Below, piece after piece: positions 1-8,640 of a DNA stretch of 38,503 bases (positions are counted from its first letter, which is position 1; the number at the start of each line of letters is the position of its first letter). Location: assembly GCF_002341865.1 (NCBI RefSeq), contig NZ_DDOV01000118.1:27350-65852 (forward strand), written 5' to 3'. This stretch comes from Clostridium sp. UBA2485. GTDB taxonomy: Bacteria; Bacillota; Clostridia; Clostridiales; Clostridiaceae. The translations under genes were made by a program, and so were the position numbers. The notes below the pieces were generated by a model. It was given only the letters and a program-made list of their open reading frames with translations, had not been told where the DNA came from and searched no databases.

Positions 1-1386
1 ACAAATGAATATGGAGATAAAAGAATAAATGGAATGTCAGTATTCATAAAAAATATGAATTATATCATGAAAGAAGTAATGCTAGAAACTTTAAAAAGAG
101 ATCAGCTTCGTTATTGGTTAAAGGCTCTTACAGGAATATCTTTAATTCCAATAATATTCCCTAATATAATGGAAAAATGGATGAAAAATAATTTTCCACA
201 GGCTAATTTTTTCTATAATAGTTCTTTGGATATTGTAGCTAGAATAATTATATTAATTGTTGCTTTAGTATGTTTTATTGGGCTAAGGCAATTGGAAAAA
301 TATAATGATAAACAAATTAAGTTAACAGTAAAAGAAAAAAGTTGGGAAAAAGCTTTACTAAAAATTAAGCCTATAGAAAGAATAGTTCACATATCAATGC
401 CTAAACCTAATTCAAGCTATTATCATAAAGCAATAAATCTATTACAACAAGTAGGGAGCTATTTAACTATTGAGTGGTTATATCTTAGAAGAATAATTTC
501 AGGACTTTTAGGTTTTATTTTTGTTGTTATATCAGTTGTAGCTTTGCAAAAAATCCATATAGACAATGTTTTAAATAACACTTCTTATAGGTTCATAACT
601 CCTTCTTTTAATAATGTAATAGTTATTGGTAAAGATCAAGTGGATATAGGAAAATTTGATAGTGAAATTATAACTAAAGTCAAAAATGAAGATAAAATAT
701 ATAAAACTACAACAGAAAATTTAATCAAATATATGAGAGAATATGGAATTGATGATGACGAGATATTAAAGGTGGCTATCATAAGAATTGAAAATAAGTT
801 GAATTATTTAAATAATCAATATTTTAAATGGTATCATATTGTTTTAGCAATAGTAATAGGATTTTTTACTACGGATATACCTATATGGATATTAAAATTT
901 CAAAAAAAACTTAGACAAGCTGACATGGATACTGAGGTTTTTCAATTTTATACAATTATATTACTTTTAATGCATCATGAAAAAGCTTCTATCGAAATGA
1001 TACTTGAATGGATGGAGAGATTTTCAGATGTATTTAAAAATCCTATAAGAAAGTGCCAAAATAATTTACAAAATGGAACTGTTGAAGCTTTAGATCAACT
1101 AAAGGAAGATGTAAAATATAAACCATTTAATAAAATTGTTGATAATTTAATTATAAGCGAAAAAATAAAGCTATGGGAAGCATTTGAATCATTAGAAAGT
1201 GAAAGAGAATTTTTTGAAGAAGAAAGAAAAGAGCTTAATAAAAGAATAGTCCATGAAAGAGTAAGTTTAGGAGAACTCTTAGGATTCATTCCAATGTATG
1301 TTACTGTAGTAATTTACTTCGTTTTGCCGTTAATATGGACAAGCTATATAGAATTAGACAATATATTAAACAATTTTAAAATTTGA
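1..1386 (+). CDS. TadC/T2SF-like membrane platform protein of a Tad-like pilus (5' end outside window)
   Basis: Probable inner-membrane platform protein of a Tad/type IV-pilus-like assembly machine, which would couple a cytoplasmic ATPase to pilin extrusion. The frame is open from base 1. The ATG at 34 has no convincing ribosome binding site, so the gene probably starts upstream. Numbered from that ATG (450 residues), hydrophobic segments lie near 29-45, 66-84, 153-171, 266-286 and 413-437. A long cytoplasmic helical stretch (about 290-410) precedes the last pair-forming segment, which is the layout of T2SF/TadB/TadC proteins. It is larger than classical TadC (about 300 residues), as seen in Firmicutes Tad-like clusters. 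The stop lies 12 bases before a pilin-like gene, so co-transcription is likely. The family call rests on topology and context, not on a diagnostic motif. A conjugative or secretion platform is the alternative. Confidence 0.6.
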   Translation, partial: TNEYGDKRINGMSVFIKNMNYIMKEVMLETLKRDQLRYWLKALTGISLIPIIFPNIMEKWMKNNFPQANFFYNSSLDIVARIIILIVALVCFIGLRQLEKYNDKQIKLTVKEKSWEKALLKIKPIERIVHISMPKPNSSYYHKAINLLQQVGSYLTIEWLYLRRIISGLLGFIFVVISVVALQKIHIDNVLNNTSYRFITPSFNNVIVIGKDQVDIGKFDSEIITKVKNEDKIYKTTTENLIKYMREYGIDDDEILKVAIIRIENKLNYLNNQYFKWYHIVLAIVIGFFTTDIPIWILKFQKKLRQADMDTEVFQFYTIILLLMHHEKASIEMILEWMERFSDVFKNPIRKCQNNLQNGTVEALDQLKEDVKYKPFNKIVDNLIISEKIKLWEAFESLESEREFFEEERKELNKRIVHERVSLGELLGFIPMYVTVVIYFVLPLIWTSYIELDNILNNFKI

Positions 1387-1398
1387 GGGGGCAATATA

Positions 1399-1806
1399 AT
1401 GGATAATATTAAAAAAGCAATTATGTTTGCTGTAGGAATTTTAATAACAGTAGGAATTATAGCTATGGGACTTTCCTTCTATGGAAAAGCAAATAATATG
1501 ACCAAATCCGCAGATACGAGTCTTAATGATATAACTCAAACCATAAGTAATTCTAAATATACTGAATATGATGGAACAACAGTTTCAGGGACACAAGCTA
1601 TAAATGCTATAAGGCTTTATGCCGCCAATAATTTTACGGTTTCAGTTTCCACAAAAAAAACCACAACAAGCTATAATTCAGCTACATCATATAATATAAC
1701 TGATATTAGCAATTCTGATTATATTGAACCTACTGGAAAGTTTAAATCTGAATTAGAGAAGACGGCTAATGACACAGTTAACAAAATTAAATTAACACAA
1801 CAATAG
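1399..1806 (+). CDS. Pilin-like small membrane-anchored protein of Tad-like cluster
   Basis: Protein of 135 residues with a short charged N-terminus, one hydrophobic helix (about residues 8-27) and a Thr/Ser/Asn-rich soluble tail. That is the size and shape of a Tad/Flp-type or pseudopilin subunit. The segment after the helix contains a YDG..VSG motif followed by an Ala-rich helix, which I recall from unnamed small proteins next to Tad-like genes in Firmicutes. No classical prepilin peptidase site (G before F-x4-E) is obvious, so processing is uncertain. The start is supported by a GAGGGGGC-type SD just upstream. A strong stem-loop follows the stop before the next gene, which could let this subunit be made in excess over downstream products. 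Its role as the major fibre subunit is inferred from size, position and the hairpin. Confidence 0.55.
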   Translation: MDNIKKAIMFAVGILITVGIIAMGLSFYGKANNMTKSADTSLNDITQTISNSKYTEYDGTTVSGTQAINAIRLYAANNFTVSVSTKKTTTSYNSATSYNITDISNSDYIEPTGKFKSELEKTANDTVNKIKLTQQ

Positions 1807-1818
1807 CTTTATAATTTA

Positions 1819-1845
1819 TTTCCCTCACTTTAAAAGTGAGGGGAA
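1819..1845 (+). promoter_or_regulatory. Intercistronic stem-loop after pilin-like gene
   Basis: CCCTCACTT pairs with AAGTGAGGG across a 3-base loop, with extra weak A/T and G-T pairs outside. No T-run follows; the downstream gene's AAGGAGG begins six bases later. It therefore looks like an mRNA-stabilising or partially attenuating hairpin rather than a full terminator, and it could raise the pilin-like message over the genes after it. Confidence 0.6.
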
Positions 1846-1861
1846 TTTATAAGGAGGATTT

Positions 1862-2383
1862 ATGATTAATTCAATTTCCAAGGTGGTTAGTATAATTATT
1901 GCTGTAATCTTAATGGTGATGATTACTTATAATATGTTTTGGATTATAGATAGAATGGTATATAACCAGGTAAATGTAATTAATAATAGATTTCAGAAGG
2001 AAGTAAGAACTAGAGGTTATATAGATAGAGAAATGTATGATATTTTCATGAAAGAACTCACAAATACGGGCAGGATTTATGATGTAGAAATGCTTCATAG
2101 GAGTATTAAATATTATCCATTAAGTGAAGGTTTAAAAGAATATACACCTGAAAAGCCTTATAGTATTGAATATTTTAAACATAATGAAAATGAAATATTA
2201 AATGAAATTTATAACAAGGACAAAAGATATTTAATGAGGATTGGCGATGATTTTACTGTAACAGTGAGAGATCAAGGTACTAGAGGAAGTAGAGTACTTT
2301 GGAATGTGATAGGTGGAACTAAAGAAAATAATACATTAATATTCTCCACATACGGGGGGATGGTAGAAAATGAAATTAACTAA
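1862..2383 (+). CDS. Single-pass exported protein of Tad-like cluster (unnamed family)
   Basis: Protein of 173 residues with an uncleaved-looking N-terminal membrane helix (about 8-28) and an extracytoplasmic domain. Just after the helix is an R-T-R-G-Y-I ... M-Y-x-x-F-M-x-E-L ... G-x-x-Y-D-V-E-M pattern. I recall this pattern from unnamed proteins beside CpaF/TadC-like genes in Firmicutes, so I place it as a minor pilin or TadE/F-like component. This is family memory, not a search result. The start is the ATG four bases after AAGGAGG. Its last 14 bases overlap the next gene, which indicates translational coupling and suggests the two products act together. No catalytic motif is visible. Confidence 0.6.
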   Translation: MINSISKVVSIIIAVILMVMITYNMFWIIDRMVYNQVNVINNRFQKEVRTRGYIDREMYDIFMKELTNTGRIYDVEMLHRSIKYYPLSEGLKEYTPEKPYSIEYFKHNENEILNEIYNKDKRYLMRIGDDFTVTVRDQGTRGSRVLWNVIGGTKENNTLIFSTYGGMVENEIN

Positions 2384-3344
2384 TTTATTTGTAGTTATTT
2401 TAATAGTTATAGGAGCTGTGTCAATTCCAATTGGAGTTAAACAAAAAAGAATGATAGAAGCAGAGGAGCTAAAAGTAAGATATAACGAGATAATTGATAA
2501 TGCAGTAAAGGATTCAGCAAAGACACTATTAGATCCAATAAATAATGAATCTATAGAAATATTAGCAGAGGGAAAAAATATAAGTTTTAAAACTACTAAT
2601 TTAAATCTTGATAAAGCACTATGGAGATTTTATCAGACTATGTTTTTAAATCTTAATATAGAAAATGACTATATGCAGCAACAGGCTTTTTTAGATAAAG
2701 TACCTATAAAATTAGCTATAGGCTACGACGGATACTATATAAATACCTGGACAGAAGTTGTTGAAAATGATGAGAAAAAAGTTAAGGAAATATGGCAGCC
2801 TAAAAAAGAGTTTTTGTACTATGATGACAAAAATAAAATAAAAATCAATCTTACATTAGATGATTATGTTTATATTACAGATATTAATACAAATGAAAAA
2901 TTGCAAGGCAAACAAGAAGAATTTAAAGATAAATATAAAAACATGCTTTTTAGTGATAAATTTGATCATGTAAGAAGGCAAATAATAGTTGAGTCTATAA
3001 GAAAGGACTTAGAATATTATAGTAGTTTAAATAATGAAATCTCATTAAAAAATGGATGGGGTTACACTCTTAAACTACCATTAATAGATGAAAAAGCAAT
3101 TAATGATATAACCTTCATTGCTTTCTTACAAGGACTACCACTTAATGGTATTGAACTTTACAATACTTATGGTTTTGGTGTAGCTAGAGTAGTAAGAAAA
3201 AATAATGTTTATGGAAACGAAGAAAAAGGAGTCAAGTATTATCATACTGACAAATGTAATAATAGAACTAATTCAGATGTAATATTTGATAGCCCTATTG
3301 ATGCTTGTAAAAATGGTTATTATCCACATCATTTGTGTAATTAG
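2370..3344 (+). CDS. Exported Tad-cluster protein with Ada-like His/Cys C-terminal tail
   Basis: Protein of 324 residues with an N-terminal membrane helix (about 5-22), a large alpha/beta extracytoplasmic region and a distinctive C-terminal tail. The tail (about 287-324) reads YYHTDKC ... DAC ... GYYPHHLC. Candidate metal ligands are H292, C296, C313 and C323, with H320/H321 nearby. The spacing resembles the small zinc-binding fold of Ada and nuclease-tail proteins (H-x3-C ... GY-x-P-x3-C). The start overlaps the previous gene and uses a GGGGGG SD. Ending in a probable metal or disulfide knot outside the membrane fits a tip or assembly-scaffold role, but no function is established. A 54-base gap separates it from the CWB2 gene. 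Confidence 0.6.
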   Translation: MKLTNLFVVILIVIGAVSIPIGVKQKRMIEAEELKVRYNEIIDNAVKDSAKTLLDPINNESIEILAEGKNISFKTTNLNLDKALWRFYQTMFLNLNIENDYMQQQAFLDKVPIKLAIGYDGYYINTWTEVVENDEKKVKEIWQPKKEFLYYDDKNKIKINLTLDDYVYITDINTNEKLQGKQEEFKDKYKNMLFSDKFDHVRRQIIVESIRKDLEYYSSLNNEISLKNGWGYTLKLPLIDEKAINDITFIAFLQGLPLNGIELYNTYGFGVARVVRKNNVYGNEEKGVKYYHTDKCNNRTNSDVIFDSPIDACKNGYYPHHLCN

Positions 3345-3398
3345 ATTGTAATGTGTGTTGTTAGTATATAAAGTAAAGAGAAAAGAGAGGAATATATT

Positions 3399-4544
3399 AT
3401 GTTAAATAAAAAAACTTTTACTAAATTAATAGCGTTAGGACTTTTAGGAGTATCTTTATTAAGCTTTGCTCCAGAAGTAAAGGCAGATGCAAATGATGGA
3501 TTTACTAAGTCATCCTATGGATACAATATGAAAAGATTAGATGGTAGTGATAGATTTGATACTGCAATATCAGTATCAAACGAATTTAAGAGATTATCAG
3601 ACAAAAATAATGAAAAGGTAGAAAATGTAGTTATTGCAAACGCATTTGATTATCCAGACTCATTAGCTTCAGCACCATTATCTAAGATTTATAATGCACC
3701 ATTACTTTTAACAGAAAAAGATAAGTTAAATAGTAAAACAGAAGCACAGCTTAAAAAGCTTAAAATTAAAAAAGTATTTATAGTAGGTGGAACTGGTGTA
3801 GTTTCACAAAATGTAGAAAACAAACTTAAATCAATGGGAATTGCAGTAGAGAGATTAGCAGGAGAGGATAGATATCAAACATCTTTAAAAATAGCAAACA
3901 AAGTTTTAGATTATTGTTTAGCAAATGCACCAACAGATTTTACAGGTTACAAATACAGATCAGTATTCATGGTAGATGGACATAGATATACTGATGCTTT
4001 AACATTAGCAGGAATGTCAGGGCGTAATGATACACCTATAGTATTGTTACCTTCAAATAAAGATTTGAAACCAAGCGATGTTAAAGGCTTAAATGAGCTT
4101 ATAAGCAAAGCTACAGAAGGTGAAAACGATAAAGAAATTCCGAGAGAGAAACTAGAAATATATTGTTTTTTACCATACTTTAATGATAATTTTTTTGAGA
4201 ACATTCCTAATTGCTCTATGCAGGGTGGAGGTACAAATAAATATTTAGCTAATCTTTCAGTTAATTTTGGAAGTGCGGATATTTTAAAAAGCTATGATAA
4301 TGTAATGATGGCTACAGGTGAAAATTTTCCTGATGCATTAGCAGGTGGAGCATTAGCAGCAAAGCTAAATATGCCAATTGTATTTAGTGGTGATAATTTA
4401 AAAGAGACTTTTTTAAATGATAGTAACCCAAATCTTAGAGGTGAATTATTAGGACAATATAGAGATACTAAAAACGTTTATTTAGTTGGTGGAAAAGCTG
4501 TAGTCAAAGACGGAGCGGAGAAGAAATTAAAAGGGGTTGACTAA
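3399..4544 (+). CDS. Secreted cell-wall-binding protein made of CWB2 repeats
   Basis: Protein of 381 residues with a Sec signal peptide (charged start, hydrophobic 8-22, likely cleavage near VKA-DAN, residues 28-31). It contains three CWB2 (PF04122-type) repeats at about 45-145, 151-265 and 278-381. Signatures are RLDGSDRFDTA, ERLAGEDRYQTS, the PDSLA/PDALAGG blocks and the VFIVGG/VYLVGG strands. The third repeat lacks the canonical opening R-x-x-G-x-x-R motif and starts GGGTNKY. CWB2 modules bind anionic wall polymers non-covalently in Clostridium. There is no additional catalytic or adhesin domain. Its stop is one base before the start of the large surface protein, so the two are translationally coupled; it may be the wall anchor for that partner or for the pilus. 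The domain call is secure, the anchoring role inferred. Confidence 0.88.
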   Translation: MLNKKTFTKLIALGLLGVSLLSFAPEVKADANDGFTKSSYGYNMKRLDGSDRFDTAISVSNEFKRLSDKNNEKVENVVIANAFDYPDSLASAPLSKIYNAPLLLTEKDKLNSKTEAQLKKLKIKKVFIVGGTGVVSQNVENKLKSMGIAVERLAGEDRYQTSLKIANKVLDYCLANAPTDFTGYKYRSVFMVDGHRYTDALTLAGMSGRNDTPIVLLPSNKDLKPSDVKGLNELISKATEGENDKEIPREKLEIYCFLPYFNDNFFENIPNCSMQGGGTNKYLANLSVNFGSADILKSYDNVMMATGENFPDALAGGALAAKLNMPIVFSGDNLKETFLNDSNPNLRGELLGQYRDTKNVYLVGGKAVVKDGAEKKLKGVD

Positions 4545-4545
4545 G

Positions 4546-7431
4546 GTGAAAAAAAGGTCAAAATTTTTATCTTTAGTTTTATCTTTAGTATTTTTAATAA
4601 ATATTTTCGGATCTGTTCAGGTGTTTGCTTCCGATGACTTCGGTTATATAGACATAGAATACCTTGACATGGATACAGGACAGCACGTAGCGCCATTTAG
4701 AACAGAACCAGTAAAATTAGGTGGAAAGCCATCTGTAGATCGTAAAGTAAATCCTGTCTCAGTATCTGGGTATAGAGCAGAGTATGCAATTAGTGATGGT
4801 GTTAAAAAAAGTCCTCAGGATGTGATTGTATCTATAACAGAAGGTTCAAGATCAAAAGTAACTTTTTATTATAAAAGGAACTCTAAAACAAGAACGGTGA
4901 AATATTACGGAATACTCATTGGAACAGGTGAAATTTTTGATACTAAACAAACATCTGTGCAAGTTAGTGGCAGTCCTGTAAAAGTACCGACTAATGCACC
5001 TACACCAAGCAATCCTAACTGGAAGTTTAAATATTCAACAATTGGCAAGGACGGAAGCAAAAGTGATTCAAAAAGTGTAACTGTTGATGTTAAAGACAGT
5101 GATGTAGAAGTTTACTATTGGTTTGAACCGTCATATGGAGAAGCTGAAGTAATGCTTACTATAGTAGATAATGAGCTTGATAAATCAGGTAAGTTTGTTA
5201 AAAATCAAGAAAATGGTAAGGATTTCTTTGGAAGAAAGGACGAAAAATTCAAAGTAAATGGAACTAAAAATATAACTGTATCTTCTCCAACAGGTGGAAA
5301 AGAGGGATTAGACTTTGCGTATGCAGTAATTGAGCATAATCAAGGAAATCCAAATGATGCTATTAATAATCATATACAAAAGTTTGATTCAAAAATAATT
5401 AATTTTGATATAACAACAATATCCACCAACTGGTACGTGCATTTCTACTATATTCCTAAAGGAAGTAATCCAGGTGATGGTGGAGGAGCTACAGATCCTA
5501 ACGGTGGAAAGATAGTATTCAATCCGAACGAAACTGATTGGACTAATTTAGGAAAGACAGGGGAAGGTAATGGTAGATATCCTATAGAAGTCAAATATGA
5601 TGGTCAAAACCCTGCTATTGGGCAAGGGAGTGTTGTTTGGCATCACTATGAGGAAGGCGAACCTGAAATAATTTTGGTAGGAAATCCACCAGTTGAAGTA
5701 CAAGTTCCAGGAACACCAATAGAAATGGATCATCCTGAGACATTTGAGGTTAAGTTTCCACTAAATAGCATTACTGTAACAGGAGATGGGAATGGAAACT
5801 TTGGCGGTGATGGTGGAACTGTGTACATTGAAAAAGAAGGAGAAGGGCTTAAATTAGAAGCTACAGGAAGATGGGGACAAGCTGAATACAATGAGCCTAC
5901 ATCACCTGATGAAAATGATACCCTTTCAAGTAAAGAAATTCCTAATGCACCATCTGATCCTGCAGAACAATCAGGATTATATAATATAGATTGGACTAAA
6001 CCTGATATTCATATTGATGATCCACAATCAAAGTGGGTCAAGGACCCAGTACCTTATCCAGTAAAGGTAACTGTAGATGATAACCTTTCAGGATTTGCAA
6101 ATGGTAGTGTAGATGTTACTGATTCTAGTCATTATGGCAGAGATAATAGCGATAGCTTACCACATGCAGAAAAGAGCTATACTAGAACTGTAATGTTGCA
6201 TGATGGAATGTATAAAATAGCTGTAAATGCAGTTGATAGGGCTACAAATGATAATGCTGATAGTAAGAGTACCTATTATATTGATGGAACAGATCCAGAG
6301 GTGACGTTTAATATTAAGCCAGGAATATTTTCAGTGGAAAATGGAGCTGTTAGAAAGGCAAGTAAAAAAGGTATAGATGATGGTTTTTATGGAGAGTTAA
6401 CAGCTTCCGATAATCTCTCAGGAGTAGCTAAAATACAGTATGGATGGACATTTGAAAATAAAAAGAATGATGTTGAATATGAAGTAATCTATACAAGTCC
6501 ATATACTTATACGGATAGATACCAGGAAAGAATTAAAAAAGAAATAGAAAAACCGGTGGGAGATAATTTATTTCTTCATGTAGAGCTTTGGGATACTGCA
6601 GGAAATTATACTTATAAGGTATTCGGGCCTTATGAAGATCCTATAAAATTAAGAGATTTTCAAGTTACGGATGTTAGGGATCCTAAATGGCAAGAAGTAT
6701 TTTGGGATGGAAATAAACCTACAGGAGTACACTTTAAAGCAGATAAATTGCCACTTGATAATACAAGTAATCCTATATATAAAAATGCTGATATGAAAAA
6801 AGGATATGCCTTTTACTTTGATGTTACCAGTGAGTATTTATATAGGGAAGAAGATAAAATTGTAATTAAGCCTACATTATATTGGGTAAAAGATGGTGAA
6901 AAAGTTCCTGTAGATATGTATTATCAGCTTAATAATAATCCTTTCATAAAAATGGGAAGTGATGAAGATACAATAAAGCTTCATATGAAAGTTAAGCGAA
7001 AGAAAACTGTTATAGGAGAACTTTCAGAACTTATTCTTAAAAAACCAGTGAGAATATGTAAAGGTAGAGAATGGTTAGGTATAGGTGGATGGAAACATAA
7101 ATATCCTGCTGATGTTCAATATAAAGATGGTAAAGAACAATATTGGTATGGCAAATACCTTATACCTCAAACAGCTGTATTTGTAAAGAAGGGTGACTCT
7201 CCAAGACCAGAAAATATTTTAGAAGGTGGAGAAATACTTATTAATTTTCAAATTATAGCATATAAAAATGGAATTGAAACATTAAGTACGGATCAAATAT
7301 ATGTATATGTACCTGACCAATGGAAAGCAGAAGGTGGTTCAAAATCAAGTAAATATGTAGAAGGTGATGTTATTCTTTATAATAACAAAAGGAGTAGCTT
7401 AGATGATTTTAAAACTAATATAACACATTAA
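4546..7431 (+). CDS. Large secreted MucBP/Ig-like surface protein, putative adhesin
   Basis: Secreted protein of about 961 residues. I choose the GTG at 4546 over the in-frame TTG at 4537: the AAGGGG SD at 4531-4536 abuts the TTG (spacing 0) but is nine bases from the GTG. A signal peptide ends near VFA-SDD (about residue 29). After it comes a MucBP-like module (GYIDIEYLD...DTG...VTFYYK), a second similar beta module, a Gly/Asp-rich linker, and Ig-like or fibronectin-like regions with the repeated D-N-L-S-G motif typical of bacterial surface Ig domains. There is no LPxTG signal, CWB2 repeat or C-terminal membrane helix, so it cannot obviously anchor itself. It may match the DUF5704-type proteins of Firmicutes (from memory, unverified). 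Its position after the CWB2 gene and inside a pilus-like operon suggests a tip adhesin or matrix protein. Confidence 0.7.
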   Translation: MKKRSKFLSLVLSLVFLINIFGSVQVFASDDFGYIDIEYLDMDTGQHVAPFRTEPVKLGGKPSVDRKVNPVSVSGYRAEYAISDGVKKSPQDVIVSITEGSRSKVTFYYKRNSKTRTVKYYGILIGTGEIFDTKQTSVQVSGSPVKVPTNAPTPSNPNWKFKYSTIGKDGSKSDSKSVTVDVKDSDVEVYYWFEPSYGEAEVMLTIVDNELDKSGKFVKNQENGKDFFGRKDEKFKVNGTKNITVSSPTGGKEGLDFAYAVIEHNQGNPNDAINNHIQKFDSKIINFDITTISTNWYVHFYYIPKGSNPGDGGGATDPNGGKIVFNPNETDWTNLGKTGEGNGRYPIEVKYDGQNPAIGQGSVVWHHYEEGEPEIILVGNPPVEVQVPGTPIEMDHPETFEVKFPLNSITVTGDGNGNFGGDGGTVYIEKEGEGLKLEATGRWGQAEYNEPTSPDENDTLSSKEIPNAPSDPAEQSGLYNIDWTKPDIHIDDPQSKWVKDPVPYPVKVTVDDNLSGFANGSVDVTDSSHYGRDNSDSLPHAEKSYTRTVMLHDGMYKIAVNAVDRATNDNADSKSTYYIDGTDPEVTFNIKPGIFSVENGAVRKASKKGIDDGFYGELTASDNLSGVAKIQYGWTFENKKNDVEYEVIYTSPYTYTDRYQERIKKEIEKPVGDNLFLHVELWDTAGNYTYKVFGPYEDPIKLRDFQVTDVRDPKWQEVFWDGNKPTGVHFKADKLPLDNTSNPIYKNADMKKGYAFYFDVTSEYLYREEDKIVIKPTLYWVKDGEKVPVDMYYQLNNNPFIKMGSDEDTIKLHMKVKRKKTVIGELSELILKKPVRICKGREWLGIGGWKHKYPADVQYKDGKEQYWYGKYLIPQTAVFVKKGDSPRPENILEGGEILINFQIIAYKNGIETLSTDQIYVYVPDQWKAEGGSKSSKYVEGDVILYNNKRSSLDDFKTNITH

Positions 7432-7465
7432 TAATAGTATTAGTTTTTAGTGTTAGGGAGGAACT

Positions 7466-8548
7466 ATGATTAGCTATATTTTAATAATTGCAATATTTTT
7501 ACTTATTTATATTTCTTCTTTTATAATTATAATAAGAAAATATAATAAAAAAATAAATGAGCTAAAAACAAGTTCATTTTCTACAAAAGAAAACAATATA
7601 ATGAAAAGTATATTGGATTCAGGGATAAATAATAGTGTTACATTTACACTAGAAAGTTCAGCATTCTCAATAGTAAATATACTTATGAATAATTATAAAT
7701 TAGATTATTGTAGCATTTTAATTGATAGAGATAGATTAATAAATATAGCTTCAAATGTGGAAAGTCAGTATGTAGAAGATGTTGAGGAGTATTGTAATGA
7801 GGCTATAAGAAGTATGAATGGAGCAGCTAAGATTAGATCTTCAGAAAGTTATTTAAACTACAAATCTGCTAATAGAAGAAAAATTAAGTATTCATATTTA
7901 ATACCTTTAAATCAACAAAACAAACAGATAGGAGCCATATTTATAGAAAACTACGATGATTATAAAGAAAATGAATTTGAATTAGAATTCTTTAAATTAG
8001 TTATAAAAAACATAGCTATAGCTCTTCAAAATTGCATTTATCGTGATGAAATAACATCTATGGCAATGAAAGATAACTTAACTCAGGTATATAACAGGAA
8101 TTATATGAAAATGCACTTACAAGAACAAATTGATTCTAATAAAAAGTTTACACTGGCGCTACTTGATATTGATTTTTTTAAGAAGTTCAATGATACCTAT
8201 GGTCATGACTTCGGAGATGTTGTTTTAAAAGAAGTAAGTCAGTTTATTAAAAAAAGTATAAAGGAATATGATGAGATATATAGATGGGGTGGAGAAGAAT
8301 TTATAATATATTTTAACAATACAGAAAGTAGTGGAATATATGAGAGATTAAACAATATAAGAGATAATCTTTCAAGATATAAAATAGGGAATGGAAAATC
8401 TGTAGAAGTTAGTGTAACTGCAAGTTTTGGCACTGTAGATAGTGGAAGTGGAAAAACTATCGATGAATTGATTTCATTAGCGGATAAAGCTTTATACCAT
8501 AGCAAGGAAACTGGAAGGAATAAGGTTACGGTATATGAAAAAATGTAA
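7466..8548 (+). CDS. Membrane GGDEF diguanylate cyclase with GAF-like sensor region
   Basis: Protein of 360 residues that should make cyclic di-GMP from two GTP. An N-terminal membrane helix (1-24) is followed by a GAF-like region (about 45-190) and a GGDEF domain (about 195-357). The active-site loop is intact (G275-G-E-E-F279), as are the metal Asp in ALLDID (D234) and the FND-x-YGH-x-x-GD motif. The inhibitory I-site, normally R-x-x-D five residues before GGEEF, reads K266-E-Y-D269, so product inhibition may be weaker. The start is the ATG following AGGGAGG at 7455-7461. It lies 34 bases after the surface-protein stop with no terminator between, so it is probably the last gene of the pilus-like operon and regulates that apparatus. 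Enzyme class is confident; the ligand of the sensor part is unknown. Confidence 0.88.
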   Translation: MISYILIIAIFLLIYISSFIIIIRKYNKKINELKTSSFSTKENNIMKSILDSGINNSVTFTLESSAFSIVNILMNNYKLDYCSILIDRDRLINIASNVESQYVEDVEEYCNEAIRSMNGAAKIRSSESYLNYKSANRRKIKYSYLIPLNQQNKQIGAIFIENYDDYKENEFELEFFKLVIKNIAIALQNCIYRDEITSMAMKDNLTQVYNRNYMKMHLQEQIDSNKKFTLALLDIDFFKKFNDTYGHDFGDVVLKEVSQFIKKSIKEYDEIYRWGGEEFIIYFNNTESSGIYERLNNIRDNLSRYKIGNGKSVEVSVTASFGTVDSGSGKTIDELISLADKALYHSKETGRNKVTVYEKM

Positions 8549-8552
8549 AATT

Positions 8553-8618
8553 ATACAAAGATCATAGTAACATAGTTTTTTAATTATACATAGTATTTTA
8601 GTATAGATATCTTTGTAT
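8553..8618 (+). terminator. Possible long-loop terminator after the GGDEF gene
   Basis: ATACAAAGAT (8553-8562) pairs perfectly with ATCTTTGTAT (8609-8618), closing a ~46-base AT-rich loop with minor internal pairing, then an AT-rich run. It begins five bases after the GGDEF stop and may end the surface-structure operon. The loop is long and the T-tract poor, so this is tentative. Confidence 0.35.
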
Positions 8619-8640
8619 ATTATTTAATTTATAAATCTAT

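Noticed and set aside
1..8548. Conjugative element or prophage
   Set aside because: No relaxase, integrase, TraG/VirD4-like or phage structural gene is visible; the platform and pilin-like genes fit a Tad-like pilus better.
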